Source of the DNA: Acidobacteriota bacterium
Lineage (GTDB): Bacteria; Acidobacteriota; Terriglobia; Terriglobales; Acidobacteriaceae
Length of the DNA stretch: 25,833 nucleotides
Direction: 5' to 3'
NCBI GenBank assembly: GCA_021778315.1
Contig: JAJYCQ010000025.1
Coordinates: forward strand, 1-25,833
The translations under genes were made by a program, and so were the position numbers. A model generated the notes under the pieces. The model was not told the origin of the DNA and ran no database searches. It worked only from the letters and a program-made list of their open reading frames with translations. How positions within the stretch are numbered: position 1 is the stretch's first letter; each line of letters opens with the position of its first letter. Shown piece by piece: positions 8,103 through 15,016 of this stretch.

Positions 8103-8545
8103 GCTTTCGGCTCGATATATTCCCCGCGAAACGCCGACGGCAGCAGCTCTCCCAACGTCGTCTCCTCCAGCGCTCCCCCCTCACCGGGATACAGCACCAG
8201 CGTCGCATCATCACCAAACTCCGTCAGCGTCTGCCGGCACGCCCCGCAAGGCATACTCGCCGCCTCATTCAAATTCACGACCGCCACCGCGCGCAGCCGG
8301 ATCTTCGGCCCAAACTCCGCCACCGCCCTCGCAATCGCCCCCTGCTCCGCGCAACTGGTCAGCCGGTAGCTGCAGTTCTCGACGTTGCATCCCGTCACCA
8401 CCGTCCCATCCTCCAACAGCAGCGCCGCGCCCACGCGAAACCCGCTATAGGGCGCATAAGCGTGTGCCGCCGCAACTCTCGCCAGCTCGCGCAACCGCTC
8501 CCGGTCCGCCGAATTCAGTTCCTCGTTCTGCTTCTGTATGCTCAT
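8099..8545 (-). CDS. cdd: Cytidine deaminase
   Basis: This 148-residue protein has the size of the homotetrameric class. It converts cytidine and deoxycytidine to uridine and deoxyuridine in the cytoplasm. Substrate-site Asn54 and Glu56 lie in GCNVENCSY. The zinc ligands are Cys65 in SCAEQ (Glu67 is the proton shuttle) plus Cys100 and Cys103 in PCGAC. I chose the ATG at 8545 because the domain begins within 15 residues. The open frame runs further upstream to 8641 but that stretch has no family similarity and crosses the divergent esterase start. The first gene of the cdd-deoA pair, it feeds uridine to the phosphorylase that overlaps it. Confidence 0.93.
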   Translation of the reverse strand: MSIQKQNEELNSADRERLRELARVAAAHAYAPYSGFRVGAALLLEDGTVVTGCNVENCSYRLTSCAEQGAIARAVAEFGPKIRLRAVAVVNLNEAASMPCGACRQTLTEFGDDATLVLYPGEGGALEETTLGELLPSAFRGEYIEPKA

Positions 8546-8552
8546 CGTAAGT

Positions 8553-8567
8553 CGTCTAGGGTAGACG
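8553..8567. promoter_or_regulatory. Inverted repeat just upstream of cdd, candidate operator or leader hairpin
   Basis: CGTCTA and TAGACG form a perfect six-base inverted repeat around GGG. It lies 8-22 bases before the cdd ATG, where the ribosome site should be, and 50 bases before the divergent esterase start. It could be a repressor site or an RNA hairpin that masks the cdd start. I found no second copy in front of nupC. Confidence 0.3.
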
Positions 8568-8616
8568 TTCGGCTCCGCCATAGCAAGCCGCACGTCCACC
8601 ACCATCGGAGTCCCGC

Positions 8617-9765
8617 ATGCCCCGCTCCCTGCCCGCCGCAATCCTCCTCACCCTCCTCGCCGCTGCAACCCTCGCCCCAGCCCAAACGCCTGCACCCACC
8701 GTGCCCCCGGCACATGCAGCGCGGCCCGCACCACCGGTGCGCGACCCCCACACCCACGGCTACGTCACCGCAAGGGAACTCCCCGACGGCACCCTCCCCG
8801 CGCCCACCGCAAGCGGCAATTTCATCATTGGCCCCACCCACACTCCCGCCCCCGAATCCATCGCCCAACCCAACAACCCGCAGGGCACGGTCCTCGACTT
8901 CACCATGTCCTCAGCCGACAGCAAGCTCTACCCCGGCATCGCCCGCGACCCCGGCACCTTCGGCACGCCCGACCCCACCAACCCCGCCAAGCTGGATGTC
9001 ACCACCAGCCATCCCGCGCCCTACACCCGCAAGGTCACCGTCTACGTTCCCGCGCAGTACGTCCCTGGCACCGCCGCCCCCTTCATCGTAGGAGCCGACG
9101 GCCCCGACCATCTCCTCTTCACCGTCCTCGACAACCTCATCGCTGAGCACAAAGTCCCCATCATGATCGCCATCTCCATCGCCAACGGCACCGGCGACGC
9201 CCAGGGCTCCGAGCGAGGCCTCGAATACGACACCCTCTCTCCCCGCTACGCCGACTTCGTCGAAACCGAAGTCCTCCCCCTCGTCGAGTCCCACGCCCAC
9301 GTCACTCTCACCCACGATCCCAACGCCCGCGCCACCATGGGCGGCAGCTCCGGAGGCTCCTGCGCCCTCATCATGGCCTGGTACCACCCCGACCTCTACC
9401 ACCGCGTCCTCACCTACTCCGGCACCTACGTCAACCAGCAGTGGCCCTGGAACCCCGCCACCCCGCAAGGAGCCTGGGGCTTCCACCAGACCCTCATCCC
9501 CAACTCTCCCCGCAAGCCACTCCGCATCTGGATGGAAGTAGGCGACCGCGACCTCTACAACCCCAACGTCATGCGTGACAACATGCACGACTGGGTAGTA
9601 GCCAACGAAGCCATGGCCCGAGTCCTCGCCGCCAAGCACTACCCCTACCAATTCCTCTTCGCCCGCAACGCCGGCCACGTAGACCGCGCCGTCCGTGAGC
9701 AAACCCTCCCCGAAGCTCTCGAATACCTCTGGAAGGACTACCCCATCCCCACCCCAAAACCCTGA
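8617..9765 (+). CDS. Secreted esterase of the enterochelin-esterase/esterase D type
   Basis: This 382-residue protein has an N-terminal signal peptide (1-23, probable cut after APAQ). A proline-rich region follows (24-85) and then an alpha/beta-hydrolase of the putative esterase family (PF00756, which includes Fes, esterase D and mycolyltransferases). The nucleophile elbow is GGSSGGS with Ser245. The acid is likely Asp310 or Asp312 in VGDRDLYN, and the base is His354 in NAGHVDR. The ATG has GGAG six bases upstream. It would hydrolyse ester substrates in the periplasm or outside. The substrate is not evident: siderophore, acetylated or feruloylated polysaccharide esters are all possible. It is divergent from cdd, 71 bases apart, and stands alone. 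Confidence 0.85.
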   Translation: MPRSLPAAILLTLLAAATLAPAQTPAPTVPPAHAARPAPPVRDPHTHGYVTARELPDGTLPAPTASGNFIIGPTHTPAPESIAQPNNPQGTVLDFTMSSADSKLYPGIARDPGTFGTPDPTNPAKLDVTTSHPAPYTRKVTVYVPAQYVPGTAAPFIVGADGPDHLLFTVLDNLIAEHKVPIMIAISIANGTGDAQGSERGLEYDTLSPRYADFVETEVLPLVESHAHVTLTHDPNARATMGGSSGGSCALIMAWYHPDLYHRVLTYSGTYVNQQWPWNPATPQGAWGFHQTLIPNSPRKPLRIWMEVGDRDLYNPNVMRDNMHDWVVANEAMARVLAAKHYPYQFLFARNAGHVDRAVREQTLPEALEYLWKDYPIPTPKP

Positions 9766-9798
9766 CCCGCCCCCGCCTTTGCTGTTGCCTGTTTGTTT

Positions 9799-9818
9799 GT
9801 CATTCTGAGCGCAGCGAA
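9799..9818 (-). repeat. Short dispersed repeat unit (GTCAT-CTGAGCG type)
   Basis: GTCATTCTGAGCGCAGCGAA resembles, in reverse orientation, the GGTCCTTCG...AGGATGAC units near 22.3 and 22.46 kb. It is probably a partial copy of the same intergenic repeat. Confidence 0.5.
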
Positions 9819-10075
9819 CGAACCTACAGTCTCCCGTTCTTGCCCTACCCAACCCCAAAAATCCACGCCCGCCGTCCGCGTAGGACCGCAAATCCTGTCA
9901 AGTCCCCAACCTCTCCAAATTCGTCGCAAACCACTGATATCAAGCCAGATAAAACTTCCAGTAACCTGGCATAGTTACCCCATCCCACTCGCTATACTGG
10001 ATATAGGCTCAACAAACCAGAACCACATCAAAGCCTATCGCCCTTCCATACGCCCATGGCAGCCATAAGTCGTTT

Positions 10076-10196
10076 GATTAGAATATTTTGACCGTAACCG
10101 CTTTAGAATGAATCGTTTGAAGGCAGCCTTCACCCCGCAACTCATTCATTCCATTCGACTTGACTAGAGAAAAGTGAAAGGTGGGGGGAGGGGGGT
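10076..10196 (-). repeat. Poly-C/AAAATATTC intergenic element, copy 1
   Basis: Read on the minus strand, it starts with C6-T-C6 (10183-10195). It then holds GAGTTGCGGGGTG and ends with CGGTTACGGTCAAAATATTC (10081-10100) followed by TAATCAAACGACTTA. A second element on the plus strand at about 21.8-22.0 kb has the same C-tract, the same AAAATATTC box and the same GGTT-CGG lead-in. The shared layout at two unrelated intergenic sites shows a dispersed repeat family. Confidence 0.6.
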
Positions 10197-10248
10197 CTCC
10201 TGCATCCAATGCTACGATTGCCACTCGAGAATCTGGCTTTCAGGCAGA

Positions 10249-13200
10249 ATGATGGTGAAAAAGCGAATCCCCAAACCGGACAGCCAACCCCGGGTGACCG
10301 CCACCACTCCAGCGGCCGCTCAGGACGACGTTCTTAGCTTATTTCACCCCACCACCGCAGCATGGTTCCGAGCAGCATTCGAGACCGTCACCGCACCCCA
10401 GCGCGAAGGCTGGCCCGCCATCTCCCGCGGCGAGTCCACCCTGATCCTCGCCCCTACCGGAACCGGCAAGACCCTCACCGCCTTCCTCTGGTGCATCGAC
10501 CGCCTGATGTTTCACGGCCCGTCAACGCCCGGCTGCAAGGTCCTCTACATCTCGCCCCTCAAAGCCCTCGCGGTAGACGTGGAGCGAAACCTCCGCGCGC
10601 CACTGGCCGGCATCGCCGCCCTCGCCGAGCGCGAAGGCAGCCCCGTCCACCTCCCCACCATCAGCATCCGCACCGGCGACACCAGCCCAAACGATCGAGC
10701 CCGATTCAAACGAAATCCCGGCGAAGTCCTCATCACCACGCCTGAATCGCTCTACCTCCTCCTCACCTCCGAAGCAGGAGAAGCCCTTCGCACCGTCGAA
10801 ACCATCATCATCGACGAGATTCACGCTCTCGTCCCCACCAAGCGCGGAGCGCACTTAGCTCTCTCACTGGAACGCCTCGAAGCCCTCTGCGATCACCCAA
10901 TCCAGCGCATCGGCCTGAGCGCAACGCAACGCCCTCTCGAAGAAGTAGCCCGCTTCCTGGCCGGAGCAAACGGAGGAGCCATCGGCCTTAGCACGAGCGA
11001 CGAGCAACCAGCAACGAACAACCTCCAACACGAACCCGAGGAGCGCACAGCCCGCTTCCGTCCAGTGACCATCGTCAACGCTGGAACTCGCAAAGTCCTC
11101 AACCTCACCGTCGAAGTCCCTGTCGAAGACATGGCAACGCTAGCCGCAATCGACGCTCCTCCCAACGACCCTGCCTCACCTACTCCAAAGCGCACCAGCA
11201 TCTGGCAATCCATTCACCCTCGCCTGCTGGAGATCATCCGCAGTCGCACCTCAACGCTCATCTTCGTCAATGCTCGTCGCGTAGCCGAACGTCTCGCAGG
11301 AGCCATCAACGAACTCGCTGGCGAACCTATCGCACGAGCCCATCACGGATCGTTAGCTGCGGCGCAAAGGAGCGAGATCGAAGAGCTCCTCAAAGCCGGC
11401 CAGCTCAAGGCCCTCGTCTGCACCTCCTCGCTAGAGCTAGGAATCGATATGGGAGCAATCGACCTCGTCATCCAGATCGAAGCTCCTCCCAGCGTCGCCA
11501 GCGGCATGCAGCGCATCGGTCGCGCTGGCCATCAGGTTGGAGCGCCATCAACAGGCATCATCTTCCCCAAGTACCGAGCCGATCTCATCGCCTGCGCAGC
11601 AGTGACGCAAGCCATGCACCAAGGCCATGTCGAGTCCACGCGCTTCCTCCGCAACCCACTCGACGTCCTCGCCCAGCAGATGGTCGCAACCATCGCGCAT
11701 CCTCCCTTGCCCGCCGACGAAGCAGCTCTCCGCAACCGCTCTTCAGCCGGCGACGAGCAGGAAGCCCCAGGAATCTCCTACACCGCTCTCCTCACCCTCA
11801 TCCGCAGCGCCGCTCCCTTCGCCGCTCTCACCGCCTCGGTCTTCGACGGAGTCCTGGACATGCTCTCCGGTCTCTATCCCTCCGACGAGTTCGCCGAGCT
11901 TCGCCCTCGCATCACCTGGGACCGCACCCGCAACTGGCTCACTCCGCGACAAGGCGTCAAGCGCATCGCCATCCTCAACGGCGGAACCATTCCAGATCGC
12001 GGCCTCTACGGAGTCTTCCTCTCCAACAGCAGCAAGCCCGTTCGCGTCGGCGAGCTCGACGAGGAGATGGTCTTCGAGGCTCGCACCGGAGAGACCTTCG
12101 TCCTCGGCGCTTCCACCTGGCGCATCGACGAGATCACACACGACCGAGTCCTCGTCAGCCCAGCTCCAGGTGAGCCTGGCAAGATGCCCTTCTGGCACGG
12201 CGATCAGGCAGGCAGACCGATCGAGTTCGGTCGCCGCATCGGAGCTCTCATCCGCGAACTTCGCTCCATGCCACGCAGCGCGGCCCTAGCCAAGCTCACC
12301 CACGAGCACGACCTCGACCAGCAAGCCGCAGAGAATGTCCTCCGTTATCTCGCCGATCAGGAGCTTGCCACCCAGGAGGTTCCCGATGATCGCACCATCG
12401 TCATCGAGCGTGTCCGCGATGAGCTGGGCGATTGGCGAGTCTGCGTCCTCACTCCCTTCGGCAGCCGAGTCCACGCTCCCTGGGCAATGGCTGCCGCAGC
12501 CCGCATCAAAGCTACTGGCCTCGATGTCGAGACCATGTGGAGCGACGACGGCTTCGTCCTCCGCTTTCCCGACACCGAAGATCCTCCCAACGTCGACGTC
12601 GTCCTCATGGCTCCTGAAGACGCATCCGAGCTCATCATGCAGCAGCTCGGCTCGACAGCTCTCTTCGCGGCCAAGTTCCGCGAAGCAGCCTCGCGCGCTC
12701 TGCTTCTTCCACGTCGCCGTGCCGACGGACGAACTCCTCTCTGGCAGCAGCGCAAGCGTGCCTACGACCTCCTCAGCGTCGCCTCGCGCTACGCCAGCTT
12801 CCCCATGCTCCTCGAGGCCTATCGCGAGTGCCTGCGCGACGTCTTCGACATGCCTGCGCTGATGGAGACGCTTCGCTCCATCCAGAACCGCTCCATCCGC
12901 GTCCACATCACCGACTCGCGCACCCCTTCGCCCTTCGCCGGAGCTCTGCTCTTCAGCTACGTCGCCAACTACATCTACGACGGCGATGCTCCAGTAGCCG
13001 AGCGTCGCGCCCAAGCCCTCTCCATCGACCAGGATCAACTCCGTGAGTTGCTGGGTGATGCAGACCTCCGCGAGCTCCTCGACGTCGCTGCCATTGAGGA
13101 GACCGAAGAGCAGCTCCAGTGCATCGCCGAAGGCTACAAGGCGCGAAACCTCGACGGTGTACACGACGTTCTCCTCCGCCTCGGCGACCTCACACGCGTG

Positions 13201-15003
13201 GAGCTAGCAGCACGCAGCACCACTCCTGATGTTGCCGAGAGCGTCGATCGCCTCCTCCGTGCCCGGCGCGCACTGGAGCTCATGATCTCTGGCGAAAAGC
13301 GATTGATCGCCATCGAAGATGCTGCTCGAGTCCGCGACGCGCTCGGAGTTCCTCTGCCTCCAGGCTTGCCCACAGCCTTCCTCGAGCCCTCCGTCGATGC
13401 CTTACTCGATCTCGTCCGACGCTACGCTCGAACCCACGGCCCATTCACTACCGTCGATGTCGCCGACCGCTATTGCTTACCCAAACAGGTTGTCGAATCG
13501 ATCCTTCAACGCCTCGTCAGCCTAGGCCGCGTGATCGAGGGAGGCTTCCGTCCAGGCGGCCTCAACCGCGAGTGGATCGATGCGGAAGTCCTGCGCACGA
13601 TTCGCCGCAAGTCGCTTGCCAAGCTCCGCAAGGAAGTAGAGCCAGTCGAGCAGCGTACACTCGCCCGACTCATCACCCGCTGGCAAGGAGTCGTTCAACC
13701 TCGCCGCGGTCTCGATGCTCTGCTCGACACCATCGAGAACCTACAGGGAGCTCCGCTTCCCGCGAGCCTGCTCGAATCTGAGATGCTTCCTGCACGCATC
13801 ATCGGCTATAAGCCGGGAGACCTCGACACTCTCATTGCTGCTGGCGAAGTCGTCTGGACAGGCTTCGATGCGCTCGGCGAACGCGATGGTCGCATCGGCC
13901 TCTACCTCGCCGAGAAACTCCCTCTGCTCTGGCCGCCAAGACCAGCCCCAACTGTTGCCGATCTCGACAGCAGGCAGCAGGGAATTGTCGACTACCTGCG
14001 CAGCAACGGAGCATCATTCTTCCAGCCGCTGCACGACAGCATCGGTGGAGGGTATCCAGGCGAGACGCTCGACGCTCTCTGGTCACTCGTCTGGCAAGGA
14101 TTGCTCACCAACGACGCTCTGCACGCACTGCGAGCCTACTGCGAGAGACCTTCCAGCAGTCGTGCATCGAAGCCCTCTCGGCGCAGCCACAACCAGACCG
14201 GCTTCCGGAGTCGCAGAACAACGCCTCCAACCGCACAAGGTCGATGGAGCCTCAACGCGATAGCCTTCGATGGCTTGGGCACAGCGCTCAACACGCCAGC
14301 ACATCAGACACAGTGGAGCCACGCTATGGCCCAGCAGCTACTCACGCGCTACGGTGTGGTCTTCCGCGAGACCGCGCACGCCGAGAACCTTCCCGGAGGC
14401 TTCTCAGCCATCTACGACGTCATGAAGGTCCTCGAAGAGACAGGTCGCGTTCGTCGCGGCTACTTCGCCGCCGACCTCGGTGCAACCCAGTTCGCCATGC
14501 CAGCTGCTGTCGACCTTCTTCGTTCCCTTCGAACGAATACTCAGGCCGACGCAAACGAGGTTGTGATGCTGGCCGCAACGGATCCGGCCAATCCTTACGG
14601 AGCTCTCCTGCGCTGGCCCTCTCCACCCGAAGAAGGCTCCTCGCTGACGCGCAGCGTTGGTGCCCGAGTCGTTCTTGTCGATGGAGCGCTCACGGCTTAC
14701 CTCCGACGGGGCAATCCAAACCTTCAAGTCCTGCTGCCAGACGAGGAGCCTGCGCGATCACAGACAGCCAGGAGTTTGGCGGAGTTCCTCGTTGCGAGTG
14801 TTCAGCCCGAGGACTCGGCCAGTGAATCACATGGGCGTTCGGGAATGCTCATCACCTCTGTGAACGGCAATCCAGTCATAGAACATTCGATCGCGCGATT
14901 TCTGCTCGATGCTGGATTCCAGCCAGCTCCGCTTGGCTTCAACGTAAGACGCAATCTCCCACCCCTTCCAACCTGCAAGGGGAATGACGTGCGACACCCT
15001 TAA
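10249..15003 (+). CDS. lhr: Large Lhr-family ATP-dependent helicase
   Basis: This is a superfamily 2 helicase of about 1584 residues (E. coli Lhr has 1538). Walker A APTGTGKT is at 68-75, the DEIH box at 189-192, and motif III SAT at 224-226. RecA domain 2 carries ARAHHGSL, TSSLELGIDMG and QRIGRAGHQ. The Lhr winged-helix and DEAD/H-associated regions follow, then a long C-terminal half ending in the conserved GRWSL...YGVVFRE...GGFSAIYDVMKVLEE...GRVRRGYF block. Lhr proteins unwind DNA 3' to 5' and act in DNA repair; the C-terminal half of E. coli Lhr has uracil-DNA glycosylase activity. I start at ATG 10249 (another ATG follows at 10252). The GTG at 10174 would translate 25 residues of the repeat element. 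It is a single gene, convergent with the PBP gene. Confidence 0.93.
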   Translation: MMVKKRIPKPDSQPRVTATTPAAAQDDVLSLFHPTTAAWFRAAFETVTAPQREGWPAISRGESTLILAPTGTGKTLTAFLWCIDRLMFHGPSTPGCKVLYISPLKALAVDVERNLRAPLAGIAALAEREGSPVHLPTISIRTGDTSPNDRARFKRNPGEVLITTPESLYLLLTSEAGEALRTVETIIIDEIHALVPTKRGAHLALSLERLEALCDHPIQRIGLSATQRPLEEVARFLAGANGGAIGLSTSDEQPATNNLQHEPEERTARFRPVTIVNAGTRKVLNLTVEVPVEDMATLAAIDAPPNDPASPTPKRTSIWQSIHPRLLEIIRSRTSTLIFVNARRVAERLAGAINELAGEPIARAHHGSLAAAQRSEIEELLKAGQLKALVCTSSLELGIDMGAIDLVIQIEAPPSVASGMQRIGRAGHQVGAPSTGIIFPKYRADLIACAAVTQAMHQGHVESTRFLRNPLDVLAQQMVATIAHPPLPADEAALRNRSSAGDEQEAPGISYTALLTLIRSAAPFAALTASVFDGVLDMLSGLYPSDEFAELRPRITWDRTRNWLTPRQGVKRIAILNGGTIPDRGLYGVFLSNSSKPVRVGELDEEMVFEARTGETFVLGASTWRIDEITHDRVLVSPAPGEPGKMPFWHGDQAGRPIEFGRRIGALIRELRSMPRSAALAKLTHEHDLDQQAAENVLRYLADQELATQEVPDDRTIVIERVRDELGDWRVCVLTPFGSRVHAPWAMAAAARIKATGLDVETMWSDDGFVLRFPDTEDPPNVDVVLMAPEDASELIMQQLGSTALFAAKFREAASRALLLPRRRADGRTPLWQQRKRAYDLLSVASRYASFPMLLEAYRECLRDVFDMPALMETLRSIQNRSIRVHITDSRTPSPFAGALLFSYVANYIYDGDAPVAERRAQALSIDQDQLRELLGDADLRELLDVAAIEETEEQLQCIAEGYKARNLDGVHDVLLRLGDLTRVELAARSTTPDVAESVDRLLRARRALELMISGEKRLIAIEDAARVRDALGVPLPPGLPTAFLEPSVDALLDLVRRYARTHGPFTTVDVADRYCLPKQVVESILQRLVSLGRVIEGGFRPGGLNREWIDAEVLRTIRRKSLAKLRKEVEPVEQRTLARLITRWQGVVQPRRGLDALLDTIENLQGAPLPASLLESEMLPARIIGYKPGDLDTLIAAGEVVWTGFDALGERDGRIGLYLAEKLPLLWPPRPAPTVADLDSRQQGIVDYLRSNGASFFQPLHDSIGGGYPGETLDALWSLVWQGLLTNDALHALRAYCERPSSSRASKPSRRSHNQTGFRSRRTTPPTAQGRWSLNAIAFDGLGTALNTPAHQTQWSHAMAQQLLTRYGVVFRETAHAENLPGGFSAIYDVMKVLEETGRVRRGYFAADLGATQFAMPAAVDLLRSLRTNTQADANEVVMLAATDPANPYGALLRWPSPPEEGSSLTRSVGARVVLVDGALTAYLRRGNPNLQVLLPDEEPARSQTARSLAEFLVASVQPEDSASESHGRSGMLITSVNGNPVIEHSIARFLLDAGFQPAPLGFNVRRNLPPLPTCKGNDVRHP

Positions 15004-15016
15004 ATTGCGTCCAACT

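Larger units (their letters stand above)
9766..10248. other. Gene-free stretch between the esterase and the helicase, partly repeat-derived
   Basis: No credible gene lies here. It contains a short GTCATTCTGAGCGCAGCGAA repeat unit at 9799-9818 and, toward the right, a minus-oriented poly-C/AAAATATTC element at about 10076-10196 (listed separately). No tRNA cloverleaf or clear terminator was seen. Confidence 0.6.
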
